A stretch of 40,031 nt of DNA from an uncultured Bacteroidales bacterium (GTDB taxonomy: Bacteria > Bacteroidota > Bacteroidia > Bacteroidales > UBA932), in contig CANBDX010000017.1 in the NCBI GenBank assembly GCA_947367315.1, positions 1 to 40,031 on the forward strand, read 5' to 3'. Positions 1-8,010 of the stretch are shown here, piece after piece. A model generated the notes under the pieces. The model searched no databases. It had not been told where the DNA came from and saw only the letters and a list, made by a program, of their open reading frames with translations. Every line of letters starts with the position of its first letter. Within the stretch, counting starts at the first letter, position 1. The translations under genes and the position numbers were made by a program.

Positions 1-29
1 GATTATTGGTTTCCCTTTCATTTGGGACT

Positions 30-62
30 GCAAATATAGATACAAAAAATAAAACTGCAAAA
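30..62 (-). promoter_or_regulatory. Leftward Bacteroidota-type promoter
   Basis: Read on the minus strand this is TTTTG, a 19 bp spacer, then TATATTTG, a full match to the Bacteroidota -33/-7 pattern. It points out of the left edge, so it probably drives a gene outside the window. Its -33 box lies inside the first arm of the mdh terminator hairpin. Confidence 0.6.
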
Positions 63-89
63 CTTTTTGAAAAAATTTTGCAGTTTTTT
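51..89. terminator. Hairpin terminator downstream of mdh
   Basis: Arms AAAACTGCAAAA (51-62) and TTTTGCAGTTTT (76-87) are a perfect 12 bp inverted repeat. Runs of A on one side and T on the other mean it could stop transcripts from either side. It lies 50 bp past the mdh stop. Confidence 0.65.
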
Positions 90-137
90 ATTAATACACC
101 CGATCAAGCCGGATGTGACGCGTCGTTTGACTCCTGA

Positions 138-1124
138 CTAGAGGTTAGGATTCAAAGTCTTCCACTCAGCTACCGGCGGGATGATGCCGAGGCCGATGAT
201 TTCATCACGCATCTTCTGGAGGTGTGCGTATGAAGCGTCGAGGGCAGCGATTTCCTCTGGAGTACCGGTTACCTCACCGAAGTGAACTCCTGTTGAGTCG
301 ATCACTGTAGGCATAGCCATGAGGACGTTCTGATACTTCTCGGTGTTCACATAGCATCCTGCAGGCCAGTGGAACTCAGGACCACCCATAGCAGCCTGGA
401 TCATGAGCACTGACTGATAAGCCGGGCTCTGGAATGAAGAACGTCCACGGAGCTTGATGATGTTCGAGCCACCCTGAACTGTAGCGTGCTTGATCTCAGC
501 CCACTTGTCCTCCGGGATATTGAACTCTGCGAGAGGCTTGCCGTCCACTGTGATCTTAGATGCGAACACTGCCATAGCTTCGCCGTGACCACCGTATGTA
601 CGTGCGTTCTCAACCTTGTACTGAGGTACGCCGAGCTCCTTTGCGATTGCCGACTGTAGACGTGTAGAGTCGAGAGCGGCAAGTGAAGTAAGCTGGTTTG
701 GCTTGAGGCCTGAGCGGATGAGAGCTGTAAGAGCGGTTACGTCAGCCGGGTTGAAGATGACAACCACGTGATTCACGTCAGGGCAATACTTCTTGATGTT
801 GTCACCGAACTCAGCAGCGATCTGGCAGTTACCCTTGAGAAGGTCCTCACGGGTCATGCCTTCCTTACGAGGCGCTCCACCTGATGAGATGATGTACTTT
901 GCACCTGTGAAGGCTACCTCAGGATCAGTAGTCCATGTGATGTTTGCACCTTCGAATGCGCAGTGATAAAGCTCTTCTGCAACACCGTTTACGCCAGGAC
1001 CATAGATGTCATAAAGGCAGATGTTTGGAGTAAGGCCGAGCATGAGAGCTGTCTGAGCCATGTTGGATCCGATAGCGCCGCCGGCACCTACGATCACAAG
1101 CTTGTCATTTGTCAAAAATTCCAT
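138..1124 (-). CDS. mdh: Malate dehydrogenase
   Basis: Cytosolic NAD-dependent enzyme of the lactate/malate dehydrogenase family, interconverting malate and oxaloacetate in the TCA branches. The 328-residue product has the family's usual length. Residues 13-19 (GAGGAIG) form the dinucleotide-binding turn, and Asp39 at the end of the second strand favours NAD over NADP. Arg86 in GGAPRKEGM and Arg155 in LDSTRL fit substrate contacts; His180 in GGHGE fits the proton acceptor, paired with Asp151. The ATG at 1122-1124 has an AT-rich leader and a promoter about 40 bp upstream. It is a single-gene unit ended by a hairpin. The malate versus lactate assignment rests on overall resemblance. Confidence 0.9.
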   Translation of the reverse strand: MEFLTNDKLVIVGAGGAIGSNMAQTALMLGLTPNICLYDIYGPGVNGVAEELYHCAFEGANITWTTDPEVAFTGAKYIISSGGAPRKEGMTREDLLKGNCQIAAEFGDNIKKYCPDVNHVVVIFNPADVTALTALIRSGLKPNQLTSLAALDSTRLQSAIAKELGVPQYKVENARTYGGHGEAMAVFASKITVDGKPLAEFNIPEDKWAEIKHATVQGGSNIIKLRGRSSFQSPAYQSVLMIQAAMGGPEFHWPAGCYVNTEKYQNVLMAMPTVIDSTGVHFGEVTGTPEEIAALDASYAHLQKMRDEIIGLGIIPPVAEWKTLNPNL

Positions 1125-1165
1125 AATAAATCTATAATATGTTAGTTATTTTAATCAAATCCCGG

Positions 1166-1173
1166 CAAATATA
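1166..1173 (-). promoter_or_regulatory. mdh promoter, -7 element
   Basis: TATATTTG on the minus strand, 41 bp before the mdh start. The expected -33 position has only a weak GTTA. Confidence 0.5.
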
Positions 1174-1265
1174 CTAAATATTAGGTAACGACATACTATT
1201 TTACACCATAAAGTGTCTGGTTCATTGCATCTCGATAAACTTAATGACATCTTGGGCCTGAAATG

Positions 1266-1359
1266 GCCAAAAGTCGCATAAGGGGTCATCAAAAACGCCC
1301 ATTCTGTAAGATTTCCAGTACACCTTAGGCGGATTTGTGCCAAAAGTTGCATAAGGGGT
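1266..1359. repeat. Pair of 21 bp direct repeats
   Basis: GCCAAAAGTCGCATAAGGGG plus T at 1266-1286 recurs at 1339-1359 with one change (C to T), 73 bp apart. They lie in the gene-free stretch between mdh and the next promoter. No function is evident, and no third copy was seen in the window. Confidence 0.6.
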
Positions 1360-1474
1360 AAGTTAAAGGATAAATAACAGATGACGGATAAGTACCATGG
1401 TCAGCTAATACAATTACATGTCACAGGTTTGAAGTATAGGGGACGGAAAAATTTTCAGATATCAAAACATTTAG

Positions 1475-1482
1475 TATCTTTG
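1475..1482 (+). promoter_or_regulatory. Promoter for the phosphopantetheinyl transferase unit, -7 element
   Basis: TATCTTTG, with TTTT at 1452-1455 close to the expected -33 distance. It precedes the small ORF at 1529 and the gene at 1738 with no terminator between. Confidence 0.5.
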
Positions 1483-1528
1483 CGGCTGAAATTCAAGGCG
1501 GAAGCCTAAAATATTAAAAGATAAGACA

Positions 1529-1723
1529 GTGGAACCTCCCAGTCCTATATTGAAAGAACAGAACCTCTCTGCGGATCAGATGTCTGACGATCCGTTGTCC
1601 CGCAACATTTATATGATCATGGGCAATGCTTCTGGCGAAAGTCAGGAGAACTATTCCGTGTGTGCCTGGTCGGCACGCACAGGTCTGTCGTATATAGGCA
1701 CTCCGAATTCCACCATTTCATAG
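1529..1723 (+). CDS. Small hypothetical protein (doubtful)
   Basis: I do not recognise this 64-residue product. It would begin at GTG 1529, about 45 bp behind a good promoter; later ATGs at 1580 and 1610 are alternatives. The same frame is closed by a stop at 1487-1489. It ends 14 bp before the phosphopantetheinyl transferase start, so it could be a short leader gene or coding-looking 5' UTR. It has no transmembrane segment or signal peptide, and the C-terminal part is rich in Ser, Thr and Tyr. Codon use is not obviously unlike that of its neighbours. Confidence 0.35.
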   Translation: MEPPSPILKEQNLSADQMSDDPLSRNIYMIMGNASGESQENYSVCAWSARTGLSYIGTPNSTIS

Positions 1724-1737
1724 AACATTATTAAGAC

Positions 1738-2373
1738 ATGGCACTATATTTAAGAAAGAGACTTGACAACAAAGCGGAAATCGCGGTATGGCATGTGACG
1801 GAAACAGAGGAGGAACTCCTTAATCTGACTTCCGTACCAAGCGACGAACTTGAGGAAATCTCCCTTTTCCGCAGCGAAAGCCAGAGAAGGCAGAAACTTG
1901 CGGTAAGAGCCCTCATCAACGAGGTGTTCGAGGAAAAGATGTACCTCAACCATCACGACAACGGCCAGCCATATCTGGAAAACTGCGCCACTAACATAAG
2001 CATCACCCACACCGAGAATTATGTAGCGATCATCATCCACGATGAGGAAGAAGTCGGTATAGATATCGAATCACTTGACAGGGACTTCTCGGTAGTAGAA
2101 AAGAAAGCTCTTTCGGAAGATGAGATTGATGACCTGGATGACGACAAGAAGAACGAACAGCTCGCTATCTACTGGTGCGCAAAGGAAGCTATCTTCAAGA
2201 GAATGTCCCAGAACAGGGTAGATTTTGCAGAGCAGATTGAAGTCGAGAAGTTCAACGTTAGAAAGGAAGGTGAGCTTGAGGCTACATTTATTCACAAGGA
2301 CGAACATGAGGAGGAATTCGAACTCGAATATATGATTTTCGACCGTCATGTACTAGTGTGTCTGGTGGGCTAA
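1738..2373 (+). CDS. 4'-phosphopantetheinyl transferase superfamily protein
   Basis: Transfers the phosphopantetheine arm of coenzyme A to a Ser of an acyl or peptidyl carrier protein, turning apo into holo form. The two family signatures are present: VGIDIE at residues 106-111 (Mg-binding Asp109 and Glu111) and WCAKEAIFK at 146-154 (Glu150, Lys154). At 211 residues it is Sfp-like in size rather than the roughly 120 residues of AcpS. The carrier protein it serves cannot be told from context. The ATG at 1738 follows an AT-rich stretch, and a strong hairpin terminator follows the gene. Confidence 0.85.
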   Translation: MALYLRKRLDNKAEIAVWHVTETEEELLNLTSVPSDELEEISLFRSESQRRQKLAVRALINEVFEEKMYLNHHDNGQPYLENCATNISITHTENYVAIIIHDEEEVGIDIESLDRDFSVVEKKALSEDEIDDLDDDKKNEQLAIYWCAKEAIFKRMSQNRVDFAEQIEVEKFNVRKEGELEATFIHKDEHEEEFELEYMIFDRHVLVCLVG

Positions 2374-2426
2374 GAGAAACAAAAATGTTAGTCAATTTTG
2401 ACATTTTCTAAACTAACTAAATATTT

Positions 2427-2462
2427 AAATGCCTGTTATTCAATATGATAACAGGCATTTTT
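2427..2462 (+). terminator. Rho-independent terminator
   Basis: Arms AAATGCCTGTTAT (2427-2439) and ATAACAGGCATTT (2448-2460) form a perfect 13 bp stem with an 8 nt loop, continuing into T residues. It lies about 55 bp after the phosphopantetheinyl transferase stop. Confidence 0.85.
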
Positions 2463-2518
2463 GTGTATTGTTGATAACTTTTTATTTCAATTCCTGAGGA
2501 TTAGTGTTGCATTTGGAT

Positions 2519-2526
2519 TATCTTTG
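2519..2526 (+). promoter_or_regulatory. Probable nrdD promoter, -7 element
   Basis: TATCTTTG, 131 bp before the nrdD start. No convincing -33 box. It implies an untranslated leader of about 125 nt, long for this window, with a GC-rich hairpin at 2617-2639. Confidence 0.4.
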
Positions 2527-2616
2527 TCACATGGGCATTCATGACACATCCTGTGAGATGTCCCGATTATGCCCTGGATTACAATTTTCAACAATCTGAT
2601 TAAATAAATTTATATA

Positions 2617-2639
2617 CCGCGCCTTTGTGAGGGACGCGG
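2617..2639 (+). promoter_or_regulatory. GC-rich hairpin in the nrdD leader
   Basis: CCGCG (2617-2621) pairs with CGCGG (2635-2639), with further inner CC/GG pairing. It stands 18 bp before the start codon in otherwise AT-rich sequence, so it may affect translation. It does not match a riboswitch I know. Confidence 0.3.
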
Positions 2640-2657
2640 GATAAAACCGACAACTCT

Positions 2658-4865
2658 ATGGTAAAGCATGTGGTAAAACGCGACGGACGTGTCGTGATAT
2701 TTGACAAGAGAAAAATCGTAGATGCCATTCTCAAGGCTATGGATGTGACCGAGCAGGGAGAAGATATAGTGCTTGCGGCCGAGATTGCAGCTACCATTTC
2801 AAAGATCGATGTGGAAGGCATGAGTGTGGAAAGCATCCAGGACCAGGTGGAGCTTGAACTCATGAACAGTCCTCGCAAGGAGGTGGCCAAGAAGTATATA
2901 GCATACCGCAACCAGAGAAACCTTGCACGTAAGGCAAAGTCGCGTGAAATCTTCCAGGAGATCATCGACGCACAGGCGACGGAAATCACCCGCGAGAACG
3001 CCAACATGAATGCGGATACTCCTGCAGGTATGATGATGAAGTTCGCGTCCGAGTCCACCAAGTCGTATGTGGACGAATGCATGCTTTCAGAGGAAGTGAA
3101 GGAGGCTGTAAAGAACAACTATATCCATGTCCATGACAAGGACTACTATCCTACCAAGAGTCTTACATGTATCCAGCATCCGCTCGACAAGATTCTTGAA
3201 GACGGATTTTTCGCAGGACACGGAGAGTCCCGTCCTGCCAAGAGGATCGAGACTGCCAGCATCCTCGGATGTATTTCGATGGAGACCGTGCAGAACGAGA
3301 TGCATGGAGGTCAGGCTATCCCGGCATTCGACTTCTATATGGCACCTTTCGTGAGAAGGACTTTCCAGGAAGAACTGGACAAGATTTCCCAAATCAACGG
3401 AGAGGATTATTCAAGACTTTACGAAGTGGCTATCGACGATTATCTGAAGCGTGACCTTGTGGGGATCCAGGGTGACGAAAGAGTCGTTCAGCATGCAATC
3501 AACATGACGGTAAGCCGCGTGCACCAGTCAATGGAGGCATTCGTGCATAATATGAACTCAATCCACTCCCGTGGAGGAAATCAGGTGGTGTTCAGCTCCA
3601 TCAACTATGGAACAGACACTTCTGCCGAGGGACGATGCGTAATCCGCGAGCTCCTCAACACTACATATGAAGGCGTAGGAAACGGATCGACAGCCATCTT
3701 CCCTATCCAGATCTGGAAGAAGAAGCGCGGAGTGAGCTATTTGCCGGAGGACCGCAACTATGACCTTTACAAGTTTGCGTGCAAGGTGTCGGCACGCCGT
3801 TTCTTCCCTAACTTCGTGAATCTGGACGCTCCTTTCAACCACCATGAGCTCTGGAAGGCTGATGACCCTAAGAGATATCAGTGGGAGGTGGCTACCATGG
3901 GATGCCGCACGCGAGTGTTCGAAAACCGTTTCGGACCAAAGACCTCTATCGGACGAGGAAACCTCTCATTCACTACTATCAACATAGTGAAGCTCGCCAT
4001 CGAGTGCATGGGAATACAGAATCAGGAAGACAGGATCCATGAGTTCTTCACCAAGCTGGACTGGGCTCTGGAGATTGCCGCAAAGCAGCTAAACGAGAGA
4101 TTCAATTTTCAGAAGACCGCCCTCAAGAAGCAGTTCCCTCTGCTTATGGGAGCCCTCTGGCTCGACAGTGAAAAGCTAAGGGATAACGATACTATCGAAT
4201 CTGTAATCAACCACGGAACATTGGGAATCGGATTCATCGGACTTGCCGAGTGCCTCATAGCCCTCATAGGCAAGCACCATGGAGAGTCTGCCGAGGCTCA
4301 GGAACTCGGACTGCGCATCGTGACTTTCATGAGAAGCAAGATCAACGAGTTCTGCGAGACCTACAAGCACAACTACAGCGTGCTGGCGACCCCTGCGGAA
4401 GGACTTGCAGGACGTTTTACAAGAGGCGACAGAAAGAAGTTCGGCATCATCCCTGGTGTGACCGACAAGGACTACTACACCAACTCAAACCATGTCCCTG
4501 TATATTACAAGTGCACCCCTAAGCACAAGGCTGAGATAGAAGGACCTTACCATGCCCTGACAGGTGGCGGACACATCTTCTATGTGGAAATCGACGGCGA
4601 TGCCACACACAATCCTGAGGCAATCATGAACATCGTGGACCTAATGGACAGGTACGACATAGGATACTGCTCGGTGAACCACAACCGCAACCGCTGTATG
4701 GACTGCGGATACGAGAACGCAAAGCCTAACCTAAAGAAGTGTCCTCATTGCGGCAGCGAGAATATCGACCAGCTTCAGAGAATCACAGGTTATCTTGTCG
4801 GCACTACAAGCCGCTGGAACGGCGGAAAGCTCGCAGAGCTCCGTGACCGAGTGGTACATGAGTAG
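2658..4865 (+). CDS. nrdD: Anaerobic ribonucleoside-triphosphate reductase
   Basis: Class III ribonucleotide reductase, the oxygen-sensitive glycyl-radical enzyme that makes deoxynucleotides under anoxia. The first 90 or so residues form an ATP-cone regulatory domain. The catalytic barrel includes the finger-loop region around GCRTRVF. Near the C-terminus, Cys680, 683, 695 and 698 form the zinc site, and RITGYLVG places the radical glycine at 711. At 735 residues it is full length. It needs the radical-SAM activase NrdG, normally adjacent; here the next gene is an ABC ATPase, so the activase must lie elsewhere. ATG 2658 gives the expected N-terminus. Confidence 0.95.
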   Translation: MVKHVVKRDGRVVIFDKRKIVDAILKAMDVTEQGEDIVLAAEIAATISKIDVEGMSVESIQDQVELELMNSPRKEVAKKYIAYRNQRNLARKAKSREIFQEIIDAQATEITRENANMNADTPAGMMMKFASESTKSYVDECMLSEEVKEAVKNNYIHVHDKDYYPTKSLTCIQHPLDKILEDGFFAGHGESRPAKRIETASILGCISMETVQNEMHGGQAIPAFDFYMAPFVRRTFQEELDKISQINGEDYSRLYEVAIDDYLKRDLVGIQGDERVVQHAINMTVSRVHQSMEAFVHNMNSIHSRGGNQVVFSSINYGTDTSAEGRCVIRELLNTTYEGVGNGSTAIFPIQIWKKKRGVSYLPEDRNYDLYKFACKVSARRFFPNFVNLDAPFNHHELWKADDPKRYQWEVATMGCRTRVFENRFGPKTSIGRGNLSFTTINIVKLAIECMGIQNQEDRIHEFFTKLDWALEIAAKQLNERFNFQKTALKKQFPLLMGALWLDSEKLRDNDTIESVINHGTLGIGFIGLAECLIALIGKHHGESAEAQELGLRIVTFMRSKINEFCETYKHNYSVLATPAEGLAGRFTRGDRKKFGIIPGVTDKDYYTNSNHVPVYYKCTPKHKAEIEGPYHALTGGGHIFYVEIDGDATHNPEAIMNIVDLMDRYDIGYCSVNHNRNRCMDCGYENAKPNLKKCPHCGSENIDQLQRITGYLVGTTSRWNGGKLAELRDRVVHE

Positions 4866-4909
4866 AGATTTTGTTCTGTTTTACAGATACAGTTAGTCAT
4901 AATACAAAT

Positions 4910-5566
4910 ATGATACAGGCAAAAGGTATAGAAAAGTCGTTCGGGACTTTGAAAGTATTGAAAGGTGTGGATTTCTCTGCAGAGAAGGCTGAGGTTGTCT
5001 CCATAATGGGAGCCTCAGGTGCCGGAAAGTCCACCCTGCTTCAGATCTTGGGTACTTTATCCACCCCTGATGCCGGTTCCCTTGTCATCGACGGGACGGA
5101 TGTGCTTAAACTCAAGGGCAACGACATGGCCCGTTTCAGAAATCTCAAGATAGGATTTGTCTTCCAGTTCCATCATCTTCTTCCCGAATTCACTGCTCTG
5201 GAGAATGTGATGATTCCGGCTTTCATCGCCGGCCGCTCAAGAAAGGATGCCGAGCAGAATGCAAGACATCTCCTTGATGAGATGGGCCTTGGAGAGCGCC
5301 TGGATCATAAGCCGTCGCAGCTTTCCGGAGGAGAGCAGCAGAGGGTGGCCATAGCAAGGGCCCTTATAAATAAACCCGCCGTACTTTTTGCAGACGAGCC
5401 TTCCGGCAACTTGGATACCAGAACCAAGGAGGAAATCCACAGACTTTTTTTCGACCTTCGTGACAAGTATGGTCAGACAGTTGTGATTGTCACTCATGAC
5501 CCGGATCTGGCGAAGATGTGCGACAGGTCCCTCTATATGGTGGACGGAGTGTTTGTTAAGGACTGA
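4910..5566 (+). CDS. lolD: ABC transporter ATPase, LolD family
   Basis: Nucleotide-binding subunit probably powering release of lipoproteins from the inner membrane to the LolA carrier, or a related MacB/FtsE-type exporter. It has Walker [10 protein letters not shown], the signature LSGGEQQR and Walker [13 protein letters not shown], with the switch His in VTHD. I chose ATG 4910 (218 residues), where [12 protein letters not shown] starts as in LolD proteins, rather than a TTG at 4871 that adds 13 unrelated residues. No permease (LolC/E) lies beside it, so it probably works with one encoded elsewhere. The next gene follows after 17 bp. Confidence 0.85.
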   Translation: MIQAKGIEKSFGTLKVLKGVDFSAEKAEVVSIMGASGAGKSTLLQILGTLSTPDAGSLVIDGTDVLKLKGNDMARFRNLKIGFVFQFHHLLPEFTALENVMIPAFIAGRSRKDAEQNARHLLDEMGLGERLDHKPSQLSGGEQQRVAIARALINKPAVLFADEPSGNLDTRTKEEIHRLFFDLRDKYGQTVVIVTHDPDLAKMCDRSLYMVDGVFVKD

Positions 5567-5583
5567 CGCTTTGACTGGAGCAG

Positions 5584-6465
5584 ATGGGGGAGTCAGCACA
5601 CATATTCCGCTTTAAGAAATTCAATATAATCAATGAGCGCAGCGCCATGAAGGTGAACACCGACGGAGTTCTCCTGGGTGCGGTTATGACCATACGTCCT
5701 GATGACAGATGCCTTCTGGATATCGGTACCGGCACCGGCACCATAGCCCTGATGGCAGCACAGCGTCTGGCGGAAATCTCTTCATGCAATGACTGTAATG
5801 AGAGCATTTCCTGTGTGAGCGAGCGAAGCAGAAACCTATGCTCCTGCGGAACGAACCACGCTGAAAATGTGTCAGAAGGCGGCATCTCCATTCACGCCAT
5901 AGACATAGACGAGCCTTCGGCATCGGAAGCAGCCCAAAACTTCCGCAACTCCCCATGGGCAGATATGCTTCATGCCTATCATATGTCTCTTGAAGAATTT
6001 GCTTTGAGCAGTGGAGCTGCACAATCAGCTACTAAGCAGGGCCCTGTAACTGCCGGGTATTCCGGGGAATACGACCTTATATTCTCAAATCCTCCATATT
6101 TCGAAGACTCTCTTACAGCCCCTGATGAAAGGAAAAGTACAGCCAGACACACGTCCGAAGGACTATCCTATCGTGAAATCTTCGATTTTGCGAAAGAAAC
6201 ACTGGCTCCCTCCGGCAGGGTATCCCTTGTTCTTCCGTCCGACCAGGAATTTGCAGTCTGCCGCTATGCCCGGATGTCCGGCCTGCACCTGTCGAAGATC
6301 CTACGTATCCGTACGGTACCCAGAAAGTCACCGACCCGTATGATAGTGGAATTCTCGCGCCATCGTTCTGAAACTCCGGAAGACACACTCCTTACTATAC
6401 AAAATGAGGGACAGTACACTCAGGAGTATCTGTCCCTCACCAAGGATTTCTATCTTTTTGCCTGA
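5584..6465 (+). CDS. trmN6: tRNA1(Val) (adenine(37)-N6)-methyltransferase-like protein
   Basis: Rossmann-fold SAM-dependent methyltransferase, closest to TrmN6/YfiC, which methylates A37 of tRNA-Val. Features: DIGTGTGTIAL (residues 46-56, SAM loop), AIDIDE (105-110) and the adenine N6 catalytic motif NPPYF (169-173). At 293 residues it exceeds the usual 240-250. The excess is mostly residues 65-101, between the SAM loop and the next strand, holding Cys68, 71, 77, 86 and 88, plus a Ser/Ala/Gly-rich stretch at 141-160 before the catalytic strand. It probably shares the lolD transcript. Confidence 0.85.
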   Translation: MGESAHIFRFKKFNIINERSAMKVNTDGVLLGAVMTIRPDDRCLLDIGTGTGTIALMAAQRLAEISSCNDCNESISCVSERSRNLCSCGTNHAENVSEGGISIHAIDIDEPSASEAAQNFRNSPWADMLHAYHMSLEEFALSSGAAQSATKQGPVTAGYSGEYDLIFSNPPYFEDSLTAPDERKSTARHTSEGLSYREIFDFAKETLAPSGRVSLVLPSDQEFAVCRYARMSGLHLSKILRIRTVPRKSPTRMIVEFSRHRSETPEDTLLTIQNEGQYTQEYLSLTKDFYLFA

Positions 6466-6468
6466 ACT

Positions 6469-6951
6469 TTATTTTCTTCCAGGTTTGCCAGGCATCTTTC
6501 CCGGATGTCCGCCCCTGAAATTGCGGATGTGGTCGCGTCTGAATTTCTCCTGTGCCATGTAAAGTTTTGCGACCTTCTGTTCAGGAAGGACCTTGCGGTA
6601 TTTGTCTGCTTCTCCCTTGTCTGAAGCCTTGTGTGCCTGTTTCGCTGCAAGGTAGTCGTCAAGAAGTTTTCCGAGCTGCTCGTCCGTTGTCTTTTCATTG
6701 CCGAGAGCTTCTTCCAGAGCCTTGTATGCTGTCCTTACAGATTTCTGCGACTCCGTCTTGGCCTTCTCTATCTGATTGTATACTGGCCAGAACACCTGGG
6801 CCTCTTCCGGAGTGAGATCGAGCTCGGCTGTGATGAATGCGATCATCTCGCTCTGCATTTTCTGGTGCCAGTTGTTTTTCTCCTTTGGCTGAGCGTATGA
6901 CGTTGCCGAGAAGATCATGAGTGCTGCAATAGCTGTTGTAATAAGTTTCAT
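6469..6951 (-). CDS. Spy/CpxP-like periplasmic protein
   Basis: A 160-residue exported protein with a signal peptide at about residues 1-20 (cleavage near SYA-QP). The mature part is mainly charged helix with a DLTPEEAQVFWPVYNQ segment typical of the Spy/CpxP-like LTxxQ group; the tail is basic and rich in Gly and Pro (HPGKMPGKPGRK). Such proteins act as periplasmic chaperones or stress sensors. It is third in the unit sigma factor - one-TM protein - this gene, 13 bp after the previous stop, suggesting it is an effector or feedback arm of an envelope-stress sigma system. That role is inferred. Confidence 0.65.
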   Translation of the reverse strand: MKLITTAIAALMIFSATSYAQPKEKNNWHQKMQSEMIAFITAELDLTPEEAQVFWPVYNQIEKAKTESQKSVRTAYKALEEALGNEKTTDEQLGKLLDDYLAAKQAHKASDKGEADKYRKVLPEQKVAKLYMAQEKFRRDHIRNFRGGHPGKMPGKPGRK

Positions 6952-6964
6952 AATTCAGTCGTTT

Positions 6965-7375
6965 TTAGTATAATTCTTCTATTTCTACACCTGTATGTAT
7001 AAGGTATTCTATGATGTCTTCATCTGAGAATGCTTCTGCATATTGAGTTTCTGTGTCGTAGAATATGGTGTTTGTCATATCTTCGGAGAAGACTATGTAA
7101 TCTTCGTATGATAAATCAGTTTCTGTAGTCTTTTCGAGAATAAAGCCCCCGATAGTCACAATCATTGCAAATGCTGCTGCAAGTGATACGTACGGTATGA
7201 TTCTATTGAATATAGGAATCTTCTTAGTGTTCCTTTGCGGAATGGTCTTAAGCTCTTTCCTGAGAGATTCCATATATCCTTCCGGAAGACTGAACGGCAT
7301 TTCTTTTAAATTGCCATCTTGCTTCAATATGTCATTATCCTGTGTTTTCATACGTTCTCTTAGACACGTTGTCAT
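6965..7375 (-). CDS. Single-pass membrane protein, putative anti-sigma factor
   Basis: A 136-residue protein with a basic N-terminal region, one membrane segment at about residues 60-80 (IIPYVSLAAAFAMIVTIGGF) and an acidic C-terminal region with many Asp, Glu and Tyr. It begins 9 bp after the ECF sigma stop. Position, size and topology (about 58 residues inside, one helix, then periplasm) fit an anti-sigma factor, although I see no zinc-binding anti-sigma motif. The alternative start Met9 at 7351 would lose nothing recognisable. Confidence 0.6.
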   Translation of the reverse strand: MTTCLRERMKTQDNDILKQDGNLKEMPFSLPEGYMESLRKELKTIPQRNTKKIPIFNRIIPYVSLAAAFAMIVTIGGFILEKTTETDLSYEDYIVFSEDMTNTIFYDTETQYAEAFSDEDIIEYLIHTGVEIEELY

Positions 7376-7384
7376 TAATATGGT

Positions 7385-7927
7385 TTAAAGCATCTTCTGT
7401 TCTATTTCAAAACGAACTTTATTGTATGCGTGGTGGTAGTTGGCTTTAAGGGCTCCGACTGAGGTTCCTGTTATTTCCGATATGTCTTCATATTTCATTT
7501 CATCGAAGTACCTCATGCAGAATACCAGGCGTTGCTTTTCCGGGAGTCTCTGAATCGCCTTGTGGAGCTCGCGCTGGAGTTCGTTGCCGTTGAAGTGGGG
7601 GTCGTCGTCAATCAGACGGGCGAGCGAATCCGCATTGTCCCCGGTGTCTATGAATCCCCATTTCTTCCGGCTTCTGAGATGGTTGAGCGCTTCGTTTACA
7701 GCTATCCTGTATATCCATGTGAAAAGCCGGGAGTCTCCACGGAATGCAGGAAGCGTCTTCCATATCTTTATGAATACGTCCTGCAGGACGTCATGCGTGT
7801 CGTCATGGCTGCTGAGTAACCGCCGTATATGCCAGTATAACCGCTCAGAGTAGCAGTCCACTATGGCATTGAAGGCCGCTTCGCGGCTTCCTGATTCATA
7901 TAAGGTTATTATTTCTCTGTCAGTCAT
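7385..7927 (-). CDS. ECF-type RNA polymerase sigma factor
   Basis: A 180-residue sigma-70 family protein with only regions 2 and 4. Region 2 runs over residues 20-95, including DVLQDVFIKIWKTLPAFRG (region 2.2, core binding) and FTWIYRIAVNEALNHLRS (2.3-2.4, recognition of the -10). Region 4 at about 120-175 has LPEKQRLVFCMRYFDEMKY and the helix-turn-helix EISEITGTSVGALKANYHHA. It leads the three-gene minus-strand unit ending in the Spy-like gene and is divergent from lepA. Such units often regulate themselves; its regulon cannot be read from this sequence. Confidence 0.9.
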   Translation of the reverse strand: MTDREIITLYESGSREAAFNAIVDCYSERLYWHIRRLLSSHDDTHDVLQDVFIKIWKTLPAFRGDSRLFTWIYRIAVNEALNHLRSRKKWGFIDTGDNADSLARLIDDDPHFNGNELQRELHKAIQRLPEKQRLVFCMRYFDEMKYEDISEITGTSVGALKANYHHAYNKVRFEIEQKML

Positions 7928-7963
7928 CGGAAATTAGATGGTGTAACCGCATTGAGGTTTAAG

Positions 7964-7971
7964 CAAATTTA
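7964..7971 (-). promoter_or_regulatory. Promoter of the ECF sigma gene, -7 element
   Basis: TAAATTTG on the minus strand, 36 bp before the sigma factor start, with no clear -33 box. It lies back to back with the lepA promoter, so the two compete for the same 30 bp. Confidence 0.4.
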
Positions 7972-7983
7972 TAAAATTTAACG

Positions 7984-7991
7984 TATCTTTG
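7984..7991 (+). promoter_or_regulatory. lepA promoter, -7 element
   Basis: TATCTTTG ends 19 bp before the lepA ATG, implying a leader of roughly a dozen nucleotides. The -33 box is weak (TTTA, 22 bp upstream). Confidence 0.5.
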
Positions 7992-8010
7992 CACCGATTA
8001 TCGCGATACA

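Noticed and set aside
1155..1352. 65-codon open frame on the minus strand
   Set aside because: It runs through the direct repeat and the mdh promoter, has no family resemblance and no promoter of its own.
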